Position numbers and translations under genes: made by a program
Assembly (NCBI GenBank): GCA_964441275.1
Contig: CAYTUG010000005.1
Location: 29,592-93,591 of the forward strand
From: SZUA-584 sp964441275
GTDB taxonomy: Bacteria; Bacillota; Clostridia; Christensenellales; SZUA-584
Reading direction: 5' to 3'
DNA length: 64,000 nucleotides
In this document: positions 34,594 to 45,100 of the stretch, piece by piece
How the letters are laid out: each line of letters starts with the position of its first letter
Position numbering within the stretch: the first letter of the stretch is position 1
Notes under the pieces: generated by a model
Seen by the model: only the letters and a program-made list of their open reading frames with translations
What the model was told of the DNA's origin: nothing
Database searches by the model: none

Positions 34594-36808
34594 GGCTATT
34601 CTTCCTCCTGTATCTAATTACTAAAAATACTACCGCCGTAAGCAATATCACAAGTATAGCGGCCGCCACATAGAACAAATTCAATATGTCTTTTCTTTCA
34701 AATATCGATTCGGGCACCTCTTCAAGTTTAGCGTTATCCTCTTTAAATCTGTAAAGGAATATCTCGCTGTTATCCGCCACAAAACCATCTCCGTACAGTT
34801 TCCAAAGCTCTTTGGTGTCTGTGAAATATTTAAGCGAATTTACAAGATAGCCCTTATTTACGCTCGATAAAACAAGAATCGCATTTTTTACGCTTGAATA
34901 CGGAGATTGTATTATCTGAGCCGCAGATAAAGTTGTTGAATATGCCGGTTCTATCAGCAGCTTTTCGTTTGACATTATTCCTGCGCCGTTATCATAAAAC
35001 TTAAAAAACAGCTTGTCGTTTAGCTTGGCAATAAACTGGTTGTTCTGAAACGTTCCGATTGCGATAACGTTCTTTTTATCAAGATACCCGGTGTCTGAGG
35101 CTCTCACAACCTTAAACTCTCCCGTGTTGTATTTTAAAAATTGCCCGAGAGTTAGCATAAAGCCGCCGACAAGGTTTAAATCCATATCGTTGTTGCCGTC
35201 GGGTATCACCAATACTAAATTATTAAACTCTCCTGCCGATATAAAAGGGTATGGATAATTTTCGAAAAGATAATAAGGCACCTCGACCGAATTAAGTTTG
35301 AGCATAGACTCATCGGAAACATAAGCCCACGGCGTTTCGCCCTGTCTTAACGTGCACCACAAATCCTTTATTTCAAGATCGAACGCCACCGTCAGCGTGA
35401 AGCTTCCCGTTACTTTTGTGTCGGTTGGAATATTTAAAACAATATTGTCGCCCTCTGCTTTTGCCAAAGACAGTTTCTGACTTCCTATAGGGACATCGTT
35501 CACATAAACCGAAACCAACGAACGGTCAAAATCGAGGTTTTTTGAGTATCTGAAATGCAGGTCAATCTCGCTTCCGTAAGCTAACCTTCTGTTGTTTTCA
35601 AAATCTATAAAGTAATCGGCTTTTTGTCTGAACGGACCGTCTAAATATGTTCCGGTTTCGGTAAGCTTTGTATATTGTTTAACGCCTTCTCTTTGCACAT
35701 AAACGTCTTCATCAATTCCCACCATTTTAATATTACCCTTGAGCTGATTCATCGTAACCGGATTTGATAACACGGCGGCGGCTTTTTCAAGCGTTGATTG
35801 GTCTTTACCCGTTACCACCAAAAAATTCGTCTCGCCCGGCAATAGCAATATGCCTGCGTTGGAATCGTCGATTTTCAAGCTTTTTTCAACCTCGGCTGCC
35901 AGTTCGGCGGGCAGTTTGTTAAACCTTGCGATATACATCACATATTTATAAGCCCTTAACTGCGAAGCGCCGCCGGCGATTAAGTTTATATTCTGATAGT
36001 TCTTTGTTGCCTGTTTTGAAATTCCTGCGAGCGCCGTAAGCGCGGCGTCAAGCTCGTCGGTATCGAACGCAGCCGGTATCACAACGGCGCTTTGGTTGTT
36101 TTCCAAAGCGTCTATCGACACGAAGCACGAATAGAAATCGTCAATGCAATCACACCTTTGCGCCGGGCGGTAGGATATTTCCACAAATGATTCTTTAAAT
36201 ATATTCATCCAGTTTGCGGTTGTTACATCATCCACGCAGGGATACCCGCTATAAGTTCGAATATATCCTTCAATCCCAATAACATTGTAGCCCTTTTTCA
36301 AATGCTCAATGGGTATCTTTACCGTCAGCTGCCGCCTTGTTCCGTCCGTAACGGGCACCTTCTCGGAATAAAACCTAACTCCGTTTATCAGAATAGTGAT
36401 ATCTGATAACAGTTCGGATACCAGTTGAGTTGTGGAAAAACTTAACGTGAACTGAGCGTCGTCTATGTCCCATTCCCCCATGTTAAAGCCTTCCGTTACC
36501 CTCGAAAAGAGCCCTACCATGTAATGGTCTTTAGAAAAAGACGAAACCGATACCAACCCTCCTTCGCCGACAAACAACACCGGATCAACCGGTTTTGGCG
36601 GCTCAACAATGCTTGGAATCTCGCCCGGTATCTGACCGCTCGGTTCGGATATTGTGGCTTTAGTTTGTTCGTCCGGCTGTGCAGTTTTTTGATCTGCGCT
36701 TTCTAATTCTCCGGCGCCTAAAACAACGTTTTGAGCGGCCGCAGGAAATAATGGAGTTGTTGCCACAAGGCAAACGATGACAATCACAAGTATAATTCTT
36801 TTTTTCAA
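34577..36808 (-). CDS. BcsB-like exopolysaccharide synthase partner
   Basis: 743 residues from a TTG at 36808 (AAAGGA 10 nt upstream; an earlier TTG sits too close to that site). Signal peptide (KKRIILVIVIVCLVATTPLF), large extracytoplasmic beta-rich region with repeated jelly-roll and alpha/beta modules as in BcsB (LSFSTTQLVSELLSDITILI; VTDGTRRQLTVKIPIEHLKK; SAVVIPAAFDTDELDAAL; LLLPGETNFLVVTGKD; LVIPDGNNDMDLNLVGGF) and one C-terminal TM helix (LFYVAAAILVILLTAVVFLV) with a basic tail. BcsB binds the synthase through that helix and guides the polymer outside. It stands between the GT2 and GGDEF-like genes. Confidence 0.85.
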   Translation of the reverse strand: MKKRIILVIVIVCLVATTPLFPAAAQNVVLGAGELESADQKTAQPDEQTKATISEPSGQIPGEIPSIVEPPKPVDPVLFVGEGGLVSVSSFSKDHYMVGLFSRVTEGFNMGEWDIDDAQFTLSFSTTQLVSELLSDITILINGVRFYSEKVPVTDGTRRQLTVKIPIEHLKKGYNVIGIEGYIRTYSGYPCVDDVTTANWMNIFKESFVEISYRPAQRCDCIDDFYSCFVSIDALENNQSAVVIPAAFDTDELDAALTALAGISKQATKNYQNINLIAGGASQLRAYKYVMYIARFNKLPAELAAEVEKSLKIDDSNAGILLLPGETNFLVVTGKDQSTLEKAAAVLSNPVTMNQLKGNIKMVGIDEDVYVQREGVKQYTKLTETGTYLDGPFRQKADYFIDFENNRRLAYGSEIDLHFRYSKNLDFDRSLVSVYVNDVPIGSQKLSLAKAEGDNIVLNIPTDTKVTGSFTLTVAFDLEIKDLWCTLRQGETPWAYVSDESMLKLNSVEVPYYLFENYPYPFISAGEFNNLVLVIPDGNNDMDLNLVGGFMLTLGQFLKYNTGEFKVVRASDTGYLDKKNVIAIGTFQNNQFIAKLNDKLFFKFYDNGAGIMSNEKLLIEPAYSTTLSAAQIIQSPYSSVKNAILVLSSVNKGYLVNSLKYFTDTKELWKLYGDGFVADNSEIFLYRFKEDNAKLEEVPESIFERKDILNLFYVAAAILVILLTAVVFLVIRYRRKNSHEKER

Positions 36809-36847
36809 TTGCTTCAAATCCTTTCTACAATTATTGTCGCAGCAAGT

Positions 36848-38092
36848 TTAGAAACGTTCGGTCTTGTACCATTTTGTTTTTCTTTTAAATATCACATCCA
36901 ACAGGTACTGCCCAAGACCGTAAACCGCCACTACCATCCAAAGTTTGCAGTATGTAAAATACATAAGCAATGTAATAAACAAGTTTGAAAGGCGCATTTC
37001 GCCTTTTTCGGTGGTCAATGTGATAAACACCGATAGTGTAAACAAAAATATGGCCATCAGCCAAAGCAGCGAGCTAAGGCTTGCCAAAGACAGATGCACA
37101 AGCCCAAGCGTATTTAACAGGAACAGTGTATCTGATACTATCAGCGCGCCCAACAGTATAAAATAAACGGATAGAAAGTAAAGCATATCAAATTTTATTC
37201 TATGTTCTTTTAACGTGAACAGTTTTGGCATGTGCTTTACCATCACGTATATATTCCCCTTCACCCATCTGACCCTTTGCCTGAACCAAACCTTATAGGT
37301 CTGCGGCTCTTGCTCCCAGGTAACGGAAAGCGGCATAATCTTAATCTTATATCCCAAAGCGTATATTCGAAAACTTAACTCTGTATCTTCGGCTATCGCG
37401 TCAATATCCCAACCGCCGATTTCGTCTAAAACATCTCGTCTTATAACAAAATTAGTGCCCGGGATTGTGCATAAATTAAACAGCTGCCACCTTCCCGCCT
37501 GCGCTAACCACTGAAAAGATAACGTTTCAATATTTATAAAACGGGTTAACAGATTAACGTCCCTGTTCCTTGTCCTGAATTTGCCTATAACGGCTGCGAG
37601 CTTATCGTCGCTTTGTATCTCTGCAACAAGATATTTAAGAGCATCGCGTTCCGGGGTGTTATCGGCATCATATACGGCTATATACTCGCCCTTAGCCTGT
37701 CGCAAGCCGATATTAAGCGCGTTGGATTTGCCTTTTCCGCCTGTTTGGCTATCGGTGTTAATAATTTTCAGCGCCCTGTGCGGATTTTTTCCCCGAATCC
37801 GCTCAAGCACGTTGTTGCTATCGTCAGTGGAATTGTCGTTGATTACTATTATTTCGTATCTGTCAATTGGATAGTTTAAATCCAGCAACGAATCCACCGT
37901 AGCCGTTATTACCTTAGCTTCGTTGTGCGCGGGCACAAGAATGCTAACTACCGGAAAGATTTTAATCTCTTTGGTTTTGGATTTGACGGTTTTAATATAA
38001 TACAAATAACCCGCCACCACCAACACCTGGTTTATAAGCAGCAAAGCCCAAATGCATATTAAAGCAATCAAACCCAACAAATCTATATTCAA
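36848..38092 (-). CDS. GT2 processive glycosyltransferase (polysaccharide synthase)
   Basis: About 414 residues from a TTG at 38092 (AAAAGGA 9 nt upstream), 4 nt behind the DUF2334 stop; a TTG at 38143 with no site would overlap it by 47 bp. N-terminal TM helix, then a GT-A domain with VSILVPAHNEAKVI, the substrate Asp in INDNSTDD, the DxD motif in AVYDADNTPE, GTNFVIRRDVL, the catalytic TED-type motif in AIAEDTELSF and QRVRW in FRQRVRWVKG, and a C-terminal group of TM helices. This is the BcsA/IcaA/HasA layout of synthases that polymerise and export in one step. There is no PilZ domain. Confidence 0.9.
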   Translation of the reverse strand: MNIDLLGLIALICIWALLLINQVLVVAGYLYYIKTVKSKTKEIKIFPVVSILVPAHNEAKVITATVDSLLDLNYPIDRYEIIVINDNSTDDSNNVLERIRGKNPHRALKIINTDSQTGGKGKSNALNIGLRQAKGEYIAVYDADNTPERDALKYLVAEIQSDDKLAAVIGKFRTRNRDVNLLTRFINIETLSFQWLAQAGRWQLFNLCTIPGTNFVIRRDVLDEIGGWDIDAIAEDTELSFRIYALGYKIKIMPLSVTWEQEPQTYKVWFRQRVRWVKGNIYVMVKHMPKLFTLKEHRIKFDMLYFLSVYFILLGALIVSDTLFLLNTLGLVHLSLASLSSLLWLMAIFLFTLSVFITLTTEKGEMRLSNLFITLLMYFTYCKLWMVVAVYGLGQYLLDVIFKRKTKWYKTERF

Positions 38093-38096
38093 AAGC

Positions 38097-39380
38097 CTAT
38101 TTCCTTTTCTTGATAAACTTTTCTCTGTACAATTTATATCCAAACAAAATAAGGGTAATAATAATCGCGCCGCTTATAATTACAATAACCGTCAACACCC
38201 GGTTGCCGGCGTCCACCAAAAATTCAAACTGGATTTCATCCTTTCGCCTGTAAGCAAAATTACCGTCAATTTCAGCCTGCATAAAAATATACTCGTCACC
38301 GGTGACGTTGCGCCTGTAGTCGCCTATCTGGATCCACTTTTTATTAATTTCATTCACTGCCTTTGCAAGCTCGTTTTCATCTTTAAAAACTTCGTATTTG
38401 ATAACGGTATCGATTGGAAGGCTTATAAACAGCTCGTTTTGCGGATGAATCGCCGCCAGCATCTTTAAAGAGACCTCGTATGGATGCATACTTTCATCAA
38501 AAACGTGTACGCCGTTTTGCTTGAACGTTTCAAAAACCTTGGGCATTCTAACGTCAATATCTTCCCCAACCAATTCGTTTCCCGTTACTATCGGCTCATG
38601 CATAATCAGCGAGCCGTTTTTTGATTGTATGTATCTTAATACGTTTACGTAGCGCTTGAATGAGGGATAGTCGGTGTTGTAATAAACCGGCATTATGCTC
38701 ATAACAAACGGAATGCCTGCCGAGTAAAAACTCTCGGCAATGGATTCGAGCATTTTTACGCTGTCAAACGGGGACACCTTGTCTATCAAAACGTACATAA
38801 ACCCTTCGTCTTTGCGGCCGAAATATTCATTGAGCATTTTAGCCACCGCGAATACGGTAATATCGTCTTTACAAAAATGAGGCGCAAACATTATTCTTTC
38901 GGTAATAACGCCTATCGGATACTCGTTGCCTTCAAAACCGATGCTTCCGATCGCTTCTCCGCAGTATGACTTTATGTGGGTGAGCTCCTTTTCAATTATC
39001 ACGGATTGGGTGTTGTTGTATACGCTTATCTTGGCATGCATTTTTCTTTTAACCGTCTCTGTTTGCACCCCCGGAATCACATTGAAACCATCCCCCAAGC
39101 ATACGAATTTTTTGTTTGTCTGCAGCATATCTTTTAGCGGCGCCGTATCCTGCAGCACCACATATTGATATTGCTCTGCCATGCTGCTCGAATACTCCAC
39201 GTTGCTGACAGCCACAGGCTGCATTCCGCAAGCCTTTATTAAATCGGAGATGATCGCCATTTTGTCCTTGTCGTCATACACCAATAATACCCGGTCAGAT
39301 TCCGCAAAAACAATACCCGCGGGCAGAGCGCAAGTGAAAGCGGCTATCAACAGTATAACAATCAAACACTTCTTTATCAT
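38097..39380 (-). CDS. DUF2334 protein (polysaccharide-deacetylase-like), membrane anchored
   Basis: 427 residues. Signal peptide (KKCLIVILLIAAFTCALPAG), an N-terminal alpha/beta domain, and a DUF2334 domain at about 195-330 (EGFMYVLIDKVSPFDSVKML; GIPFVMSIMPVYYN; NGSLIMHEPIV), related to NodB-type deacetylases but with altered metal ligands. One C-terminal TM helix (VLTVIVIISGAIIITLILFG) has a basic tail. It overlaps the GH8-like gene by 4 bp. DUF2334 proteins are regular partners of BcsB/GT2 pairs in Gram-positive exopolysaccharide operons; whether they deacetylate the polymer is not known. Confidence 0.82.
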   Translation of the reverse strand: MIKKCLIVILLIAAFTCALPAGIVFAESDRVLLVYDDKDKMAIISDLIKACGMQPVAVSNVEYSSSMAEQYQYVVLQDTAPLKDMLQTNKKFVCLGDGFNVIPGVQTETVKRKMHAKISVYNNTQSVIIEKELTHIKSYCGEAIGSIGFEGNEYPIGVITERIMFAPHFCKDDITVFAVAKMLNEYFGRKDEGFMYVLIDKVSPFDSVKMLESIAESFYSAGIPFVMSIMPVYYNTDYPSFKRYVNVLRYIQSKNGSLIMHEPIVTGNELVGEDIDVRMPKVFETFKQNGVHVFDESMHPYEVSLKMLAAIHPQNELFISLPIDTVIKYEVFKDENELAKAVNEINKKWIQIGDYRRNVTGDEYIFMQAEIDGNFAYRRKDEIQFEFLVDAGNRVLTVIVIISGAIIITLILFGYKLYREKFIKKRK

Positions 39381-40498
39381 TGTATTTCCTTCGTCCTGTA
39401 TGCCAACAGCGCCATAAGGTTGTCAAACGCGTAAAGCTTCAACGTATCGGCATCCGCAAACGCGCCGTACACCTTGCTTTGTTCATCGGTCACCTGAAAG
39501 GCGTTCATTTTGTTTATACATGCCTTAAGCATTTGCGCATCCTCAAGCTCGTCTGCTATCAAAGCGCATATGGCATAGACTGCCGTTGATTGTATTTGGT
39601 TTTTCGGCTTACCGTCACTTTCGTACAAGCCGTAAAAACAGCCGTTTTGAACGGTAGTTTTAACATAGTCAATAGTGGTATCTGGGCACTCGCCTATACT
39701 TGCTAAGTTAAGAACGCTCAACAACGCCTCAATCATATTGATGTCTCCCGCGCTGTACCTATTTGCAGAATAGCTGTACGAAGCCGCAAATACGGGGAAT
39801 TCGTCGCTTATGTATCCGTTCTTTAGTATTTCGAGCATTGTTTCAAATACTCTTTCCCACTTTTGGTCGTATTTTTCGAGCAACCGAACAGTTTTCAAAT
39901 CTATATAACACAAGGTGATAAAATCGTTGTTCTGGTTGTAACGCTCATCGAACATATCGTACATTCGATTGGCTGTTATGTTGGTATTATACAGCCTGTC
40001 CGCGTACATAATCGCGCTGTTTATGTAGTCGTCACTAAATTTTTCATCCGCTAAAATCAAAGCTCTTACTATCCTTATATCGTCTATAAATGCATTAACG
40101 CCGTATGCTTCGCCTTTTTGAGACAATCTGTACGATATAATATTTCCGGTATCAAGATGCCGCTCAACAAATTCAAATAAACGCTTAAACAACATCTCAT
40201 CGCCAATATCAACGGCGTACAGCATCAGCAATCCAACAGATTCCGATAAAACTTCGGCGCCGGTCGCAATATCGGCTTCGGTCATACTGTCTGTATAGTT
40301 GGTCCTAATGCCTCCCTCCGGCGTGAGCATATTTTCTTTTAAAAAGTTAAAGCACATCATTTCGCGCGTTGACGTTTTTATGTCTGCGGTTTCGCTTTGG
40401 TAAACGTTTGAGCCGTCCGCCATATTGCCGTTATTTGCGTTTGGTACGCATGAGATGCAAAGCAGCACCAAAGCTATTGCAGCGGCCGCCTTTCTCAT
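39377..40498 (-). CDS. GH8-like glycosidase lipoprotein
   Basis: 373 residues with a lipobox (ALVLLCISC) putting the lipidated Cys at about residue 17. The (alpha/alpha) barrel of GH8 type is suggested by NFLKENMLTPEGGIRTNYTD, the Glu in TGAEVLSESVGLLMLYAV at the position of the general acid, the ILADEKFSDDYI helix and AASYSYSANRY. It is shorter than BcsZ-type enzymes by little. GH8 enzymes accompany many cellulose- and Pss-like synthases to edit or release the chain. It overlaps the WsfD gene by 4 bp and DUF2334 by 4 bp. Confidence 0.75.
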   Translation of the reverse strand: MRKAAAAIALVLLCISCVPNANNGNMADGSNVYQSETADIKTSTREMMCFNFLKENMLTPEGGIRTNYTDSMTEADIATGAEVLSESVGLLMLYAVDIGDEMLFKRLFEFVERHLDTGNIISYRLSQKGEAYGVNAFIDDIRIVRALILADEKFSDDYINSAIMYADRLYNTNITANRMYDMFDERYNQNNDFITLCYIDLKTVRLLEKYDQKWERVFETMLEILKNGYISDEFPVFAASYSYSANRYSAGDINMIEALLSVLNLASIGECPDTTIDYVKTTVQNGCFYGLYESDGKPKNQIQSTAVYAICALIADELEDAQMLKACINKMNAFQVTDEQSKVYGAFADADTLKLYAFDNLMALLAYRTKEIQ

Positions 40499-42036
40499 AA
40501 AGCCCCCCGTTCAAGCCGTTTACAGCTCTCGCCTTCAACATCCGCCACGATTTCAGACGCTTTGCACTTGCTTGTTTGATATCTCCTATCGAAAAAAGCT
40601 ACAATGTGTGATATCATAATCACGTTAACCAAGTCGAAAGCCACGTTGTATAAAAACATATGCTTTGCAAGATCGGCGTCCCCCGCGCCGATAACGGGCA
40701 CAATTATTTGAGACAGCCCAATAATTATCAACGCGCCTATTGTAATCTGCTTTAACCTTTTTTTGTACAATAAAGCAAGCGCAACGAACATCCAGATTAT
40801 TATAAATCCAAATGTTTTAGGAGCGCCTATTTCTTTAATGTGGCTGTAATTTGAGAAACTCTCACATTTCGTTTCGGGAGGCAATCCGGTCGAATGCTCG
40901 AAATTGCCCAAATCGGGACGTATTATGTACGCATTTTTTGCCGCGGTTTTCATCATTTCCATGAAAGCGTCCGGATTTGATACATAATGCCCGACAACGG
41001 ACAGCACATTGTATTTACTATAAAATTCTTCTTTCAGCTTTTGGTCCTCGGGATCTATTACCGGATACTTATCAAAATATATGTTCTTGTTTAGCAATTC
41101 ATATTTATCGTCAATGCCAAACGTTTCCAAGGTTTGCGGAGGGTTGTCGGAAGTCATCATCACCCCTCGGGTCATGGAATGAAAAAGATTTATATTAGTA
41201 AACTCAACGGAGATCAAAGAATAGGTGAAAATGCCCATTACAATCAACACTGCCGATGAAAGCGCTATCAAAGATTTGTACAATCGGCCGTGCGCCCTTA
41301 TAAAAAAGAACAAACACAGTATGCCTAATATTACGCCTACGGGGGCGTACTGCTGTTTGGAAAATGTCAGAATAGCGCCGTTGACTAAAAACCAAGCTAA
41401 TAAAGGGTATTTGTTGCGCCTTCCTTCCGCAATTAAAAGCGCGCATGTAATGGCTGCCATCAAAGAGATATACGCTATTGATTCGGCAAAAAAAGAGCTG
41501 AAATAAGCGGTATATCCCGTATCGGCAAAAATAAAAGTGCAGACGGCGGTTATAAGCAGCACGCTGCCCAAGCGCAATTTATGCGTTAAATAATCCACCA
41601 AAAAGTACAGCACAACCAAAAAATAGATTGTCATTACAAGCCCCAAAAAGCGCAAGTCAAATATGTTGCTGTTTCCGGTAAAAAGCTTGTTGAGCCAAAT
41701 GGCAGGCTGAATAAATATAAACTGAGAAGTAAAAACGGAATTGCTGTATTCGTTATAATACTGGGCTATACCATATTCTTTAATGAAATACCCGTTATAT
41801 AAAAGTTCGCTGTTCTCGGGCAAATCGTACAGACCTTCGCCATATATAATCCTTGCATAGTCTCCGTTATCTTCCATCCCGACATATGGCGGTAAAAAGA
41901 GCACTGAAACTATAATAATTCCGGACAAAAGCACAGCGACAAGAGGCCCTATTGGATGCCGTTTTGTTACTCCTGCAAGCCTTTTGCGTATAGATTGCAG
42001 TTTAGTTTTTAAATTATGCGCTCTTTTGTTTTCCAC
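40495..42036 (-). CDS. WsfD-like membrane hexosyltransferase
   Basis: 513 residues with about 11-12 TM helices and a large extracytoplasmic loop (about 280-390). The first loop carries the acidic EDNGDYARI motif that in GT-C enzymes binds the lipid-linked sugar, and a later GAGDADLAKHMFLYN motif precedes the last helices, both typical of proteins annotated as glycan biosynthesis hexose transferase WsfD. In this operon it could add hexose side branches to the chain outside the membrane using a polyprenyl-phosphate donor (inference). Confidence 0.75.
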   Translation of the reverse strand: MENKRAHNLKTKLQSIRKRLAGVTKRHPIGPLVAVLLSGIIIVSVLFLPPYVGMEDNGDYARIIYGEGLYDLPENSELLYNGYFIKEYGIAQYYNEYSNSVFTSQFIFIQPAIWLNKLFTGNSNIFDLRFLGLVMTIYFLVVLYFLVDYLTHKLRLGSVLLITAVCTFIFADTGYTAYFSSFFAESIAYISLMAAITCALLIAEGRRNKYPLLAWFLVNGAILTFSKQQYAPVGVILGILCLFFFIRAHGRLYKSLIALSSAVLIVMGIFTYSLISVEFTNINLFHSMTRGVMMTSDNPPQTLETFGIDDKYELLNKNIYFDKYPVIDPEDQKLKEEFYSKYNVLSVVGHYVSNPDAFMEMMKTAAKNAYIIRPDLGNFEHSTGLPPETKCESFSNYSHIKEIGAPKTFGFIIIWMFVALALLYKKRLKQITIGALIIIGLSQIIVPVIGAGDADLAKHMFLYNVAFDLVNVIMISHIVAFFDRRYQTSKCKASEIVADVEGESCKRLERGAL

Positions 42037-42120
42037 AGCCCGTTACCTAAAACTCTCCCAAGTATCGCAATATCGAAATTTTAAAACAAATGGGATGTAT
42101 TTGTTCTAACTTACAGTTAT

Positions 42121-45100
42121 TTATTCCGCCGTAACCATACCGGTGTTTTTGTATACCTCTAACGTCTGCCCGGCGGTTTGGCCCGCTAACGCCCCTATGC
42201 GTATAGCGTTATCATCGATAACCTCGAGCACCTTAGTAAGAGTGCCGCGTTTTACATTTCTTATCCAATCGCCTTGCGACAGCCCATGTGCCGTACACTT
42301 TATTATTTGGTCGGTAGTCCCCGCCTCACAAATCAAATCCGGCTGCCTTTTGAGCATTATTATCTGATCGCCCGCCGCCTGGCCTAATATATCTTCGTCA
42401 TTTAATTCTACCAGATATGCGTTTACCACTTTAACGTACCTTATCTGATTGTTTCTTGTGATGTTTATTATGACGTCGTTATCGTCAAGAAGGTGATACG
42501 CCTTTTTGATATAATGCGAATTTGTAGAGATCCCTTGCGCATAAGCCGTCGTATTTAGATCTTTAGTCGTGTTGAAAGGCAGCACCGGCAGCCCTTGCTG
42601 ATCAAACAGACATGCGCAAGGATAGTTTGCCCATGCGTATCTTACGCCTTTGGGCTCCGCGGTATATTCGTCCCAAACCAGCACCGTATTGCCTTGCGTT
42701 TTTGCCTGCGCGGGTATCCACTGTCCGCCGGCATTGAGTATCTCGAACGATACGCTTCCAAAAGCGTCCTGCTTTATTGAAAGCTCTTGCGCGGCTACGG
42801 TTATCCTATAAACATTGCCGTCAAGCGCGTAATCCGTCATACTTGGGCTTTGTTTTGCATATTCCTGTCCGTAAATTAAGTTCATGGCAAGATAAGCAAG
42901 CCTTTCGCCTATCGGTTTTTTGTTTGTTGGATGAATATCAAAAGGGTCTGCGTCTGATAAATCGATTGCCGTTACCAATCCTATGTTATCGTCCGTATTG
43001 GCGACGCGCATCTGAATCTCTCTTATTATCGGCCACGAATCGTTTTCCTGCCCATGGTTTTCTCCGTATCCGGTAAGCTGCACAAGCATTACGGGCAGCG
43101 ATGAGTCGCAAAACTCCTCTCTTATTGCTTCGATATAATCCCTCAACAACTGTTCATAATGATATTTGATATGCGCGCTGTTCTCCCCCTGATAATAGAT
43201 CAACGCCCTTGCGGCATACGGCGCAATAAAATCCATATACCCGTTCCAAAAACCGGAGGCTATAAATTCGTCGTCCTTTTGCGTATGGTCGTATTTTTCA
43301 TAAACCTGGTTTGGCATAAACAGCTCTATGCTCGCACCTCCGTAAGTGATCTGTATCAGCCCAATCCTAATGTTACTAAGCGCAGGATTAATTTTTGTCA
43401 GCTTATCTACAAAGAAAACGCCTACTGCACTTGATTCTCCAAAAATGTGCCTGCTGTATTCGTCTCTTGCTACTTCCCAGCCGGTCTTAGTATTAAACAA
43501 AGGCGTAGCAGCTCTCATATGATCGGGACAATAAAGCCTAACGCGAGACTGATTGTTAAAGTTTCTTAGCGCCTCTTTATTATCGTCCGAATTTAAGAGA
43601 GACCATTCCGCGTTAGACTGCCCCGCCAGAACAAATACTTCTCCTACATAGATCTGTTTAAACGTGCGGGTATAACCCGAATCCTGAATTGTCAGCCTGT
43701 AAGGGCCGCCGTGCGGTTGACTGTCAAGCTCTACCCGCCACCGCCCGTCAACAACTTTTGCGGTTTTTGTTTGCCCGTTAAACCTAACCGTTACGGTATC
43801 CCCGCTCATTCCCTTTCCGCTTATCGGTATTGGTTTGTTCCTTTGAAAAATTGCATAATCCGATATTATGCCGGGAAGCTGAAGAGGTTGGTTTTTGCTT
43901 CTCAGACGCGAGTCAACAGCCAAGGTCAGCACCCTTAGCAAATTCTGTCTGGTCAGAAATGCATCGCCGCAGAAACAGCCGTCATTATCTAAAAGCAAAT
44001 AGCTGTTTTGCACCGCATAATAAACGGCATTTTTGTAATCGCTTTTTAGCCTGTCTTTATAAAGCGATTGATAGCGGTTGGATGCGTCTGTTCCGGGCAT
44101 CATTTTTTGAATTATCAGCGCGGCTTCATACCTGGTAACGGTTCTGTTAATATCCGTTTTATTTGCGGCATCTGTGCCTTTAAATATTCTGTTGTAAGCG
44201 GCATCAACAAATTGATCCAAAGTCTGCCCGTAATTCATATATTGCCCGTTCAAATACATAGCCGAAGCTAAGAACTGCTTTACGCTCACGTTTCCGATAT
44301 AATCCAATCCCATTTTATAGGGTTTGACTGTTCCGTGATTGACAAGATATCTAAGCTGACAGGCATTTTTTTTATTCTCGTTTATCGCAACCGGGGTTTG
44401 GGCAAACGCGGCAAGCTGTTCCGTCTGATTTGAAAAACTTTGTGTATCATATATCTTGACGTCGTCAAATTTTACGCAAGAGCTAAGACCCCATCCGTCA
44501 ACCTTGTTTCCTGAAATGCCAAACGCAGGCCCTGTCGCGCTTTGCATTATTTTGTATTCTGATGAATCGGTATACTTGAGCAAAGGCTCATTTTGTTTGT
44601 CTACCCGGTCCGCCCCATCGATATAGAATTCAATATGTACATTCCCGCCGTCGGTGTTTGTTATAGAAAGCCGGGCTGTATAGTCAACGTCTTCTTTAAG
44701 AAGATAATAGGCCTCCGCAAGCGGAGCCGTGCCGCTCGGAGCGTTCGTATTGGTTATGGACCACTTGCACCTTGCCAAGTTGGACTCGAAATCGCCAAGC
44801 GGTAAAACCATATAGTAATTTATAGCATAATATTTGGTAAACTCTTTATCGGCGGTTCTGGGTATGACCCTGAAAATTACCCGGTCCTGCGAGCCCTCGT
44901 TACCCATTCGGCCGATGTTGACGGTAAATGTCATGCCGTAACTTTCGTTTCCCTGCATATGGCTTTTTTGCAGCGCAATCTGCTGGTCGTTTATTAGATT
45001 TTGATCTGTTCCGGAAATCTGCAGGCGGGAGTCTTTAGTTATGCAATTATCAGCGCCTTTTACTCTGCTGCCCATCCAATACGGACTATAGTTTTTGTAT

